Positions 1 through 11,724 of a stretch of DNA of 64,000 nucleotides are shown one piece after another. The stretch lies in NCBI RefSeq assembly GCF_902362185.1, contig NC_044495.1, positions 9,863,711-9,927,710 of the forward strand, read 5' to 3'. The notes under the pieces are model-generated. The model was not told the origin of the DNA and did not search any database. It saw only the letters and a list, made by a program, of their open reading frames with translations. Source of the stretch: Chanos chanos (lineage: Eukaryota > Chordata > Actinopteri > Gonorynchiformes > Chanidae). The position numbers and the translations under genes are program-made. The number at the start of each line of letters is the position of its first letter. The stretch's first letter is position 1.

Positions 1-1681
1 CTGTGGAGAATACTAGGGACCGGACTGTGTATGTCAACTCTGCCTTCACTGAAGATGAGACACTAAACCAACAGTGCCATCTAGAAAAGTCTGTACGTCA
101 TTTAACACTTGGAGAAGTTGGCATGACAGTCAAACGCCCACCTCCTTATCAGTGGGATTCTGCTGCCACTGAGCAGATCTGGATACCTCAAGATCAAAAT
201 GTTCTTAGCGGACCCCCAGGACCACACAAACCACCTCCTCTTATACTTAGCCAAGCCCAGCACTTGGACATGACACAGTTACCATTCGTACTTTCGGCAA
301 AACCACCCTCCAGTCCTAGTGCAGTGACCTTCCCATCGAGCTACCAGATCTCTTTGTCACCATTTCCTCCTGGCATGGGGCATAGTGGACAACAACTTCA
401 GTCCCTACAAAATCCCCCACAGCCATGTACTCCCAATGACATGGTGACTTCTGTTCCATTCTCCCAACAGGAACCCACTCTAGTCTTGCCTCCTGGTTAT
501 CCAACTAATCTTACAAACTTGGCGTGCTGTCCACTCCCACCGATGTACCCAGGCGGCTCCTGTACCAACCTTCAGTTACATCCGATGGCCTTGCATCCTT
601 GGAGCACTTATAATCCTTGTCCCCCTATGCAAGATCCAACAGGTACCTTGCCCAGTAAGTCCCACCAGATCATGGAGAAGCCAATCCTTTCTCCACCACC
701 TCCACCTCCTCCCCCTCCACCTCCTCCACCTCTCCCTCCTCCACCTCCACCTCCACCAGCAGAACTCCTGAGCCATCAAAACACCCCAGAGGTTCTTGCT
801 GAGTCAGGGGAGAGCTTTCAGGAACAGTCCTCCCTCAATGAGAGTCCAGTACCACAAGAGTCAGACAGGTTTGGCAAAAAGGGCCGCAAAAGTCTGGACA
901 GCAGGACAGAGGAAGCCAGCATGTCTACTGTTTCTGAGGGCAAGTCGAGAAAGGAAGCTCGTGCACTCTCTGACTTCAATTCTCTCATCTCTAGCCCAAG
1001 ACTCGGTGGCAGAGAAAAGAAAAAGCCCAAAGGACAGAAGGAGCAATTGAACAAAGCCAAGAAGCTGAGCAGGACAAATGAGTTTCAGGACAGCTCAGAG
1101 AGTGAGCCTGAACTGTTCATCAGTGGTGATGAGCTGATGAACCAAAGCCAGAGCAGCAAGAAAGGCTGGAAGAGCAAGCGCAGCATGAGAACAGCAAATG
1201 AACTAGAGGAGATCAAGTGCCGTAAAGCCAATGAGAGAGAAGATCATGCCCTGGGCAGCCAGGGCTTTGTCTATGTCATGGCTAACAAGCAGCCACTGTG
1301 GAATGAGGCCACCCAGGTATACCAGCTAGACTTTGGTGGGCGAGTGACACAGGAATCTGCTAAAAACTTCCAGATTGAGCTGGATGGAAGACAAGTGAGG
1401 GTTTCATTTTAGTGTGATATACAGCTGTTATTTTATAAGAACATAATTAAAATTTGATACAAACTTACTCAAAATTTACTTCAGAATTACAAGGCTTTAT
1501 ATCATTTTAAGGCAGTAAAATGGCTGTTCTAATGTTAATGTGATATTTTGTCTCTCATTTTTAGGTAATGCAGTTTGGCAGAATTGATGGCAATGCGTAT
1601 ATCCTGGATTTCCAGTATCCATTCTCAGCTGTGCAAGCATTTGCAGTTGCCTTGGCCAATGTCACTCAAAGGCTTAAATAG
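1..1681 (+). CDS. tulp4: Tubby-like protein 4, C-terminal part (last two coding exons, 5' end outside window)
   Basis: Exon A is open at the left edge (frame from base 3) and ends at 1394 before GTGAGG. Exon B is 1565-1681, ends in TAG, and follows a TTTTAG acceptor. Together they give about 502 residues. The first 400 or so are a Ser/Pro-rich linker with an unbroken proline run coded near 690-760. The last 80 are the end of a tubby domain: GFVYVMANKQPLWNEA, then FGGRVTQESAKNFQIELDGR, and across the splice FGRIDGNAYILDFQYPFS with the end VTQRLK. TULP4 family members combine WD40 repeats and a SOCS box with a long linker and a tubby domain and are thought to act as adaptors of a cullin-RING ubiquitin ligase; the WD40/SOCS part is not in the window. 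In-frame read-through past 1394 stops at 1412, so the splice is needed. The a or b fish paralogue cannot be decided. Confidence 0.95.
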
Positions 1682-3818
1682 GAGATGGGCCATTTTACGC
1701 GAAATAGCTTCACGACGGTCACTTTTTTTGTGCATTGTACATTGTGACAAAATAGCGTGTGATGCTCTGCTATGCCATAAATATGGTGCTTTTTATGTTG
1801 TGCAAGAATTCAGTGATAGTTATGAGAAGTTATTTGCTTATCTAGCAGCCTAGAGAGTCATTGATTATTCATGCAGAGGAGCTAAAAAAATAGAATTTAT
1901 TAATATAATGCATTATATGCTAAAATATCACGTATAACTTCTGGGGGAAATACTGATAAAGCAATGCCAGCTCCTTAAAACTTTTCTTGTATTTGAAATT
2001 AGAAATAGAAAGGATTTGAATTTAAAAAAAAGGAACACAAATATTTTGCTTGACCCAATAGATTTTATTTTTAATTCATTTTAAGGAAAAAACAACAGCA
2101 ACAAAAAAACAGTATCTCTCATATACAGCGTCAGTTTTTGTTTCACACCGTATTGTTAAATGCAAATCAATAACCAACTGCATGTATGGTTAGCAAATAT
2201 TCAATTAAATCAATCTGATCATCACTGAAAGTTGTTATCTACCTTTGATATTGAATCTTCAGGTTTTGCATACTAACTGATCATCACTTATAATGCTTTT
2301 TTGCTCTATGCAAATATGGCATGCAAATAACTTTACTTTGAAGGTTTTCATATTGTATCTCACTTCTGTGAAGTGATAGCGTAGACACATGCACATCCAA
2401 CATTTTCTTAATCATAATCGTTTACTTTGACATAGATTTTCTGTTTTACTGTTAAATAACATCCATATATTAGTTTATGGGAATTGGGAAACTTCTGCAT
2501 TCATAACCATTACTAAATTATCACAATCATTGCATTCTTTACATAGAATCAATCAGAGATTTAAAAAATTATGGGTGAATGATGTAGTTATGTGATTATG
2601 TAATTATGTAGTACTACATAATTAATAGGTGAATTCTGTAATTGCTTGAAATTGTGTAATTATTAAATTATATTATAAAGTTATTTTGATTACCCTAATG
2701 ACATAATATGACAAATTTCCCTGGCACTCTTTAGCATCAAAATGTTAAAAATACTGTGATCATCAAGATAAAACTTCAAATCATTTTAAGCATTTTACAG
2801 ACAAGATTAATATTTATCTCAGTAATTATTCCTCTTTGTAATTTATGGCAGTTTTATGATATATAGAGCTAAATGAAAAGAGTGAGGAATGCATGAAAAT
2901 CTCAAGGACCTGCTATGATGAGGGATAAGACTGTTGAGTCTCATTCCTTAATTGAATTTAAATAATGCCTTTTGGTTTGTAATGTGTTGCTTCATAATTT
3001 TATAGTAAAATATATACAGAAATACACAGTATATCTATTCTTATTTGACTGTATTGATCCTCGGTTCTCTTCTGAATGTTAGTAATTAGTTACTGGAAAG
3101 AGTAAAGGTGTGAATTTGTTTGCAGACATTTCCCATTAGCAAATCTGTATCTATACATATTGATTATGTTTACTTTTTGTCCTAATTTTTTTTTTTTTTT
3201 TTAGCTCGTTTGCATTTCTTTAGTTTGATATACTTTGTACTGTACACCCTACCTTTAACAGGTCATGGTAAGGTTTCTGTGCTCTTATTATATTTGTGGT
3301 GTGCTATCTTTGGTTATTTACTATTGCAGAAGTTCATTTTTGTTACAATGGTATATTCTGGCTCAGTTTTAACTGTGTGGGTAGTGAGGCTTATACCGTG
3401 GTATTGCTTTACTATTGTGTTGTACAGCAAAACATGATGGGCATAACGTCTCACCTAAAAAAATGTTGCTCCAGTATTACTACGAATCTGCGTAGTATAT
3501 CTGTAGATGAAAAGAATAAAATATCGTCAGTTCAAATTTGTTTGATTTACTGACTTGGGAGCGATACTTCTGGGTTAATCCTGTTTTTTTTGTTGTTGTT
3601 GCATGTTTACTGCGTAATATTTAACATGCAGCCAAGGGGCTTTCGTGTGTCTTCTGTGTGATGTCACTACTGGTAATTAGAAACTTCGATTTCAACATGC
3701 TTCCTCGTTGCCTACCACCGCTCGTAGCGGTGCTCTTAACTGGTACAGCAGACTAGTCTATCATTTCGAGTTTGACTTGGGCAAATCTACAGTGAAGTTG
3801 TTACGCGGTTGGAACAAT
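1682..3818. other. tulp4 3' UTR and intergenic DNA before slc18b1
   Basis: This is AT-rich DNA with no coding exon that I can support. TULP4 genes usually have a long 3' UTR. The best poly(A) signal on the plus strand is AATAAA at 3515-3520, so the UTR probably runs to about 3540. A poly-T run lies at about 3188-3202. The remaining 250 or so bases before the slc18b1 start are richer in CG and should hold that gene's promoter and short 5' UTR; no TATA box is obvious. Confidence 0.5.
3515..3520 (+). terminator. tulp4: Probable tulp4 poly(A) signal
   Basis: AATAAA lies 1.8 kb after the tulp4 stop and 300 bases before the slc18b1 start. It is the only canonical hexamer I found in this orientation in the gap. 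A T/G-rich stretch follows within 40 bases. Confidence 0.45.
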
Positions 3819-6800
3819 ATGGGCACTGACGACGTCGAAGAAACAGGTTTGTGAAGCACGACAGACAGCTGTCTTGGTTTAAAATAACTTTCTGCACATA
3901 CACTGTCAATCCATTTAGAATTTAACAGGCAAATAAATTGTTTGTGTTAGTATAGAATAATTACATGACAAAGTGACCATTAATAACACTGTGTTAAGCG
4001 TCAGAAAAATACTACTCTCAGTGGAAAAAATTATCTCCTTGCATAGTAAGCTTTAACTTCGGAGATAGTTCTCTTATAAGTACTATTTATTTTTGAGATT
4101 CCAAATTCATCATCACATATTTGATATATGCGAAGTAACTCTGCTGGGATGAACCAATTGTTTAACCAATTGTTGTTTTTTAGCTGCCTTTCTGTGCGCT
4201 TAATACTTATGACTGTAAATTTGCAGAATGTACCCCACAGGAGGGGCCAGTGTCTTTCACCAAGATGTCTCGGCAGCAGATAGTGACGATCCTTGCAATG
4301 TCATGTACTTACGTCAGCTCAGGTTTATGCTATTCCGTTCTGGGCCCATTTTTTCCGAAAGAGGTAACTAGTCAGTAACATCTTTTTGCTTCTCTGTATT
4401 AATATAAAGTTTGTTGTTGAATCAGACATTGACATGAGACTTGTCCTTGTTCTGTCGGATCCATCCATGGTAGAACATGTGTCGTGTGCATCATAAAGGG
4501 GAAAATCACGGAGAAAAAAGTTACACAGTTTAAGTGCTATTAATTGGTGGAAAGTGTGTCGTAATTTATTCATTTGGGAAGCACTGTTGATGTTGAGTAT
4601 TGTGGTCAGTCGGAGTACATGTAAAGTTAGAGGATACTTCATTCAGCTAACCTCTTCAGAACTGCGCACAGACATTTCCCATGGTTTATTCTGTACTTAA
4701 ACCATTCAAAGGATGACAAAAACAATGCATGTGAATCACAGTATTTTTTGTTAGGCTCTTGGAGTATTTGTCTTCTAGATAAGGAGGGCATGATTTACAT
4801 CTGCACTGTGACCAGTTGTGTACATTTAGTGTGTTCCTGAAAATCCTTTAATTTGGCTTTTTCTAAATTTTTTCCAACAAAGGCTGAGAAAAAAGGGGTC
4901 AGTCAAACTGTAATAGGTCTCATATTCGGATCCTTTGCCTTCTTCACTTTGGTGGGGTCAGTGATACTGGGTAAATATGTAAGTTATTCCCATTTTGAAT
5001 TATGTTCTGTCATAATACTCACATCAACTATTTAGCTTGTAACAATCTTTTTTATTTCTCTCGTTTAATAGATTGCACACATTGGAGCCAAATTTCTTAT
5101 AGTTGCAGGACTGTTTATATCAACTGGATGTACAATACTCTTTGGGTGAGTTTTAAATTTTGGCCTTAATTGTCTGGTTGTCCTCAGTAGGAGATGAAGC
5201 TTTTTTTTTTTTTGGTATGCCTTTCAAATGCAGAATTTTTGGTTTTGTTCAGAATGTTTTTTTTTTTTTTTAAATGTGTGATAGATAGAAAATGAGAATT
5301 TGAATAGGTTCACTATAAAAATATGTTTAGACTTCATTCCTATAATTTATCATTACTTTGGTGATTATATCGAACTCTTGTCGCGCTATTGTGCTAAGTT
5401 TAGGACAGTTTCCTCCTAAAATGCCCTAATTATAATGAAACCAGTTCGTGTTTTTCTCAGCACTCAAGCATCTACATCTGTTTTTCTTTTCTTTTGCAGC
5501 ATTCTCGACAGGGCTCCTGCAGGAACGACGTACATAGCGCTCTGTTTTGTTACACGCTCAATAAATGCCGTTGGTTTTAGTGGTGCACTCACAGCCGTCA
5601 TGGCCATTGCGGCAAAAGTTTTCCCCAACAACATAGCTACTGTTATGGTGAGTTTCAGTCATCCCTTGTCTGTTAGAGAAGCCATGGCATTTAGGAGGCA
5701 TAATACAATTATTTGCCAACAACAGATATATTTTGGTCATGGCACACCCCGAGAGGCATACTTTGGACATAATGTTGCTCTGTTGTCTAAGAGAAACAGA
5801 CATGTTCATACTTTCCCTAACATATCTTACAGTCAATTCTTACTGATGAATCTACAGTTGTTATCATGTTGCTACTTTTATTATCATGTTGTTAGCTCCT
5901 AAAGGTGAAGTTTAAAAAAAATGTGTTAACTATATCCATAATAAAATATACCTTCATATATCTTTTTAGTGGACCATTTCTTTTCTTTATCTTCACTTTT
6001 CCCAGGGTATACTGGAGGCCTGCACAGGCCTCGGGCTTATTTTGGGGCCACCAGTAGGTGGATGGTTATACCAGGCAGCCGGATATGAAATCACGTTTGT
6101 GGTTATAGGATGTATAATGTTTTTGACAATCCCCCTCAACATGTATGTTCTGCCAGTTTTGAGTAAGTGTGAAATTACGTTCTTATCTTTTCGATGACTT
6201 TTCCTCATCGTTCAATATATGTTGTTTTATTTGTTTTAATGTTTATTCATCTCTCCTTTGTTTTTAAAAGCAAAGAGAAGTAATGCCGGTGACTTGAAAT
6301 AAAACTTTCCATTTAACTGTTTCCTGTGTTTTTCTCCCTTGAAACGTGACACTGATGAGCAGGTGACATTGTTTGCCTTTGCAGGAATTATTTCCAACTG
6401 CTGTGTCCTGTAGCTGTTTTAACAGGCATCCATATATGTGTTCTCAGATGCGGATGTCTCACATGGCTCTTACCTCAGGCTATGCACCCGAATCAAAATC
6501 CTTTCTGTCAGCTTTGTGGTGTTCATGCTCAGCTCAGGAATTGGCTTTCTGGATGCAACACTGTCCATATTTACCATTGACAAGGTAAAGAAGACATATT
6601 GTTGAAATATTACGTTTCTGTACTGTACATGAAAGCAGTTCTTTTGTTGCACAAACATTTACATTGCCAATGTTTATATGGATTCCAGTAAAAGTTTATT
6701 TTAGCTATTCCTAAAAACATGAGTCAAAGTCTTAAGGTACCAGTTTTTTAATGTGCTCAAGTATTGAAAGTACAAGTTATAAACTATCTGTGGCAAAACA

Positions 6801-9800
6801 GATCATTTTGAAACAGCCTGACACATACAGCTAATTCCCGAAAGTCCCGTTTGTTTTCATATGATTGCTTCAATGGAATCTCAGCAACACTGAAAGTGGC
6901 AACAAGAAACTCCGCAACTATATTTTATGAGTCATTTTGTGTTTCAAAGAGGGTAAATATAAGCAAAGTCACAGAGGGTCTCTTTTTGGGTAGAAGCATT
7001 TGAAGTTGTAGCCTTTTTGCCCTCCGTCATTCCAAAGTCTCTGCTGATTGAGAGCTGCTTGAGATTTGTCAAAAGCTGTAACAGGTGCTGAACGCATACC
7101 TGGGCAAGTCAGTGTCGGCAAATGCACACTGTAATTGCATCTGTGATGCAGATCTATTAACTACTGTTCATTCACATCAGTTTGGTGGATAGAGGGATCA
7201 AATAGCTGGAAGTAGACTGTAGTGTTGTGGCATGCCTTCTGTCGGGTATCAAAGCTTTTCTGTCACGTATCAAAGTAGTGTCCCGATGTAACAAGGAACA
7301 TGAGTTAGTACAAAATCAGGAGTAATGTAATAATTACAAAATTTCTTGCCAGATGTATAAAGTGAAGGTTGTAAAAAAAATGTTTGTACCTGGTCAAAGT
7401 ACAAATCCCCCAATATACTACATTAGTACAGTGCTAAGTACACATAGCCTCTGTCTTTATTTACCACAGACAGACTATTTATGAAAGCTAGATGGTGGGT
7501 AATTAAGTAACAAGTGCTGGAACCTTCAGCGGAACCCAGAAGGTTCCATGTAACATGTGAAACATGTGTTAAGTGTGAAAGAAATGCTAAACTAACTAAA
7601 TGGTGTTAAGTAAAACTGTAAGGCTTCGGCACATTACAAATCATGTTTGTGTTTTACGCTTTTCATGTGTTCTGCAGTTTTCAGCATTCAAAAGAATGTA
7701 TGACACCCTAATCTCTGCTCTCTTTGTACTTATCTGTGAATAGTTTGGCATAAGTCCAGGAACTGTGGGGTTTCTAATGCTTGGGATGTCTTTACCCTAT
7801 GGATTAACATCACCGGCATTGGGTATAATCAGTGATAAATATCCAGTGAGTATCCAAACTCAAATATGATTTTGAAAAATGCCAAGTTCATGTCTTGAGC
7901 GACCTATTTACTGTACAATTTCAGTTCACATGTGTTTGAAGAGCATCAGTAGTTTCAGTATTGTTTCATTCAGTTTACTTGCAACATAGAAAGACTTTTA
8001 TAATGTAAAGCCTTTCTTGTCGACTTGGTTAGTGCCTAGCACTAATACATCTGTCAGCATTTTAATTTGACATCAGCATTGGTTGTAAAAAGTTATTTGA
8101 TTGGCCCAGAAAACAATATTGCATGGTGCACAGGACTTAGGAGGAGGAAAGAAGAGAGAAGTTGAGTGCTAGAAGGCTGTCTGAAAATGTATTTTTTAAT
8201 TATTTGTACCATGTAAAGTTACATGTTGTTTGAACATTGAATTGAGTCTATTATTTGTTTCCTGAGCTGAAGCTGGGTTCTCTCAGCACCTTGGTCGTCT
8301 ATAGACCCACACACGTTACACACCTTTGGTCCAAAAAAGCTCTTCATTTCTAAGTGTGGTCATGGATGCTGATCTCTTTTACTTTAGTATGTGATGAGTT
8401 TGATCAGTGCTCCAGTTCAGCAAGACCAGCTTGAAACCTTCCAGACCATGTCATTATGATCTCAGTTTATGGTCAAGTATAACACCAATCAGTTCTGTTC
8501 TCACTGCAGTTTTCAAGGAAGTGGATGATGTTTCTCGGTGGAGTTGCAGCGACAATTGGCTTTTGTTTTCTTGGTCCCCTTCCAATTTTTCATATTGAAA
8601 GGTGGGAGTGTGTTTTTGTTTTTGTTTTTGTTTTTTTTTTGTCAAAATGTAAAAAACAAAACAGCAAAACAAACAAGCAAAAAACAGTTTTGTTTGTTTA
8701 TTTGTCTTTTTTAAAGATAAAATTTGTTTCCTTTTTTTTTTTTTGGTTTAGTCAGCTGTGGCTTGCTGTCGTCATGCTGATCCTCATTGCGCTTTCTTTA
8801 GCTGTGACTCTTGTCCCCACATTTGCTGAGATGCTCACCTATGCATAGTAAGATGTAACACCACGACACACACATTATATGCACTTCACTACACACACTC
8901 ACATACTCATAATATCTCATTGTGCCTGGTTACACTGTGACTTTGTTGCTGTTACTGTTTTGTCTTACCACAGTTTATTACAAACAAAATGGTTTTTTTT
9001 ATGATGTAGTGAATATGGATATGAAGAAAACCTAAGCACTCTCGGTTTGGTATCAGGATTATATACTGCAGTGTGGTCTGCAGGGTATGTGTGTTGTTTT
9101 TTTTTTATACCCTCAATTCTTCATAGTTTTCAACAATATAGTTACACAGCATTGGCAGTTTTTGACCTTTTCTTATGGTTTGTGTCTCTTTTTTTGTGTG
9201 TGAATAAGGACTTTCTTTGGGCCCATAGTTGGTGGGTATACTACACAGAGGCTGGGTTTTGAATGGGCTGCGGGAGTCCAGGGAGCTTTTTCCTTTCTTG
9301 CTGTAAGTAAGAAAGAATGAGATCCTCCACCTCCGCAGTATTTCTCATGCTGGCTAATGCACATGTAAAAAAAAAAAAAATCTATTAGAAAATAATCTGT
9401 TTGAAAAATCTACTTGAAAATTATTTTAAAAGACTGAGCTTAGCTGTTTGTTGTACAAGCAAACAAACTCAGAATAACAAAATCAGAATATTTTTCATTT
9501 TATTTCATCTGTCATAAAAAAAGAGCATTGTATTCCTCCTCAGAGACTGGACTCATTGTTGATTATACAATTGATTTGAATATTCACTCAAGACATTCAC
9601 TTACAGAATATTCACTCCAGAGAGTCAATTATAACATGAATCAGTCAGCTCTACAGCCTTGCCGCATCATGGTTGCAATAGTAATGAAACTGAGCTAAGA
9701 CCTCTAACTAACTTTGTTCTCCTCAGGCTATTGTGCAAGGAGTATCTTCCTTTTCAGAGGAAATAAAGAAAAACTGGTAAATCTCTTATGGATGATGCAT

Positions 9801-9952
9801 ATTTCAGATTTTTTTTTTAGATTCAAGACCTTGGAGGTGAGAACGCGCAAATTTATTCTCTTTTGTCTTATTTAAGTCACAGGCCCCATGAAGTCACAGA
9901 GGAAGTCTTGGCACCCTCAGAAGAAGCCTCTCTACTCAACCACATGTCCTAA
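3819..9952 (+). CDS. slc18b1: Vesicular amine/polyamine transporter SLC18B1 (MFS family)
   Basis: Fifteen coding exons: 3819-3846, 4227-4363, 4883-4978, 5072-5145, 5500-5647, 6006-6162, 6271-6288, 6448-6584, 7744-7845, 8510-8601, 8752-8847, 9010-9084, 9209-9302, 9727-9776, 9877-9952. They sum to 1380 nt (459 aa; the human protein is about 456 aa). All junctions are GT-AG and in phase. The product is an MFS antiporter with about 12 membrane segments. Landmarks shared with human SLC18B1 are GPFFPKEAEKKG after TM1, the AKVFPNNIATV loop, GLGLILGPPVGGWLYQ in TM5, and FEWAAGVQG near TM11. The mammalian protein moves polyamines into secretory vesicles by proton exchange; the substrate here is inferred from orthology. 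Exon 7 is an 18-nt micro-exon in the central loop. The start ATG at 3819 begins a short acidic N-terminus (MGTDDVEET). The gene runs tail-to-tail with ahi1. Confidence 0.95.
6271..6288 (+). other. slc18b1: 18-nt micro-exon of slc18b1
   Basis: This six-codon exon sits between TTTTTAAAAG and GTGACT. It is needed for phase: exon 6 ends with one base over, this exon keeps that phase, and exon 8 starts with two bases (AT) at 6448. It codes the loop after TM6 (TKRSNA). The nearer acceptor at 6385 (TTTGCAG) was rejected because its frame meets TAG at once. Confidence 0.75.
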
Positions 9953-11724
9953 GTGTTTACCTGGGGGAACTGATCCTAAAATGGACTATATTGTGCTATT
10001 TTCATCATCATATATATTATGGTTATCATTATTTATTTTCATTTTCTATTAAATGTCATTGAGTACTTATCAATAATATAGTGATATAAATGATTATTTG
10101 ATTCAACATGAAAAAACACAAATATGACACTGAAGGTGAAAAGATGATGTTAAATCTTAAACTGAAACGCACAGAACAGACCAGATTATATCATTTATTG
10201 CAAATGCACAGTGCTTTGATGATAAAGATTTAATGTCATTGTGTTGAGAACACACTGCTTTGCTTCTTCAGTCCTTTTCCTGAATGCCCACAAAATGGAT
10301 TTTTGTTTTTCCCCCCCGGAACACGACTGCTTCGGCTAATCAGGAGCTTGAGAATTAGGTGACGAGTTGAATTAGAAGCAGGATTGGGAAAACCTGCATT
10401 CGAGCACAAAGCATTATCTTATGTTATAATAATGAACAACTTGACTTGTGTTATATTCATATTTGTGTTATATTAATGTTAATGCAAATTTACAAGTAGA
10501 CAAGTTGGAAACAGTAATTGCACAGTCTTATGGGCCATGCACTACATGTCTCTTGATATCCTTTGTTTTTGATATTCTTGAAAATGGTTGGTATTATATG
10601 TGTTACTGTATGTATTGGTGACCTGTGAAGCTTTTTTTTAATATTTTGTTCACAATAAGTGCAGTGTTCACTTATTTTAACCATAAATAATGGTTGATAT
10701 GGTTGTCTTTCACACATTTTCTACAAATCCGAGATTTGTCTAGTGATTTGCTGCAGACCTTAGAAATAACCAAATTTTGAAACATTCTGGGGATAAAAAA
10801 AAAAGGCACACTGGTTGTACTGATAATGTTTTACAGTCATATTTATTTGTGTTTATCCTCTGTGTTTTGATGAAAATAAAATAAAACTTTGTCTGTACAT
10901 GCATCTGGTCCTTTTACACAAATGAATCTGGAACTCCACAATAAGACATTTTTGCATACGCCGTATAAATCTGCAGTACGTAGAAATTTGTAAATACGTA
11001 AAAGCTTGGGGTACCTTAAGAAAAGGAATGGGTAAGCTCCTTGTAAACTCAACATGCCCTCTATGACAAAGCTCAACATGTCATTCAGATTCTCTGGCCA
11101 CTGCACTTCGGTTATTCGTGTAAATACAGTTGAAACATTAATAAGTTTTAACTTCCTAAATTAACATAACATGGATTAGCCCCCTTGGGTTATTCAATAT
11201 GAATATTCAAAGTGATTTTGAATGGGTAGCAGTGGGTCATAATTAGCTGGTCTGAAAACATAAATAGAATGTATTGTGATTTATCAACTTAAGTGTCTGT
11301 AAGATAAATGATGCCTTATATGTATTTCTGTGACTTTATGTAACACACTCTGTGAGGAATTTAGTAGTTCAGTCACGGACAGATATACGTAATCACTCGT
11401 TGCTGGCTGCAGTGTCTTATCAAAGTTAACCTGATAGTGATACTAATTGACTTAGCTTACTAATTCTCTGTGTTAAAAAAATAAACCGTTACACTAAAGA
11501 GACGTCTATAAAATGCTCAAATAAATAACAAAATTTGGTAAAACCTTTTTAAAGGAACACATATCAAATAAAAAAAACCAACCTCTCTGTCAGAGCACTT
11601 CTTACAAATATCAATTATAAAATTACAAAATACATTCGGTTTTAAGGCTGACTACAAAAATAATTTGACAATATGCTTTGTCAGTCGTCTATATTAACCT
11701 TTATAACAAACTGAGAGTGTTGTT
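9953..11724. other. Converging 3' UTRs of slc18b1 (+) and ahi1 (-)
   Basis: There is no coding exon on either strand. Plus-strand poly(A) signals are at 10875-10880 and 10880-10885, and an ATTAAA near 10048. A minus-strand AATAAA (TTTATT on plus) is at 10842-10847. The two transcripts may thus end within about 50 bases of each other or overlap. The rest is AT-rich and unremarkable. Confidence 0.5.
10842..10885. terminator. Back-to-back poly(A) signals for slc18b1 and ahi1
   Basis: TTTATT (AATAAA on minus) lies at 10842-10847. Two overlapping AATAAA copies on plus lie at 10875-10885. The plus copies are about 920 bases beyond the slc18b1 stop. The minus copy is about 880 bases beyond the ahi1 stop. 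Use by both genes is inferred. Confidence 0.4.

Noticed and set aside
1575-1853. A 92-codon frame overlapping the tulp4 terminal exon
   Set aside because: It is another frame of the exon coding the end of the tubby domain and runs into the 3' UTR.
6373-6588. An slc18b1 exon starting at the TTTGCAG acceptor near 6385
   Set aside because: In the frame required by exon 7 it meets a TAG after a few codons. The acceptor ending at 6447 (TTCTCAG) gives the conserved TM7 sequence in phase.
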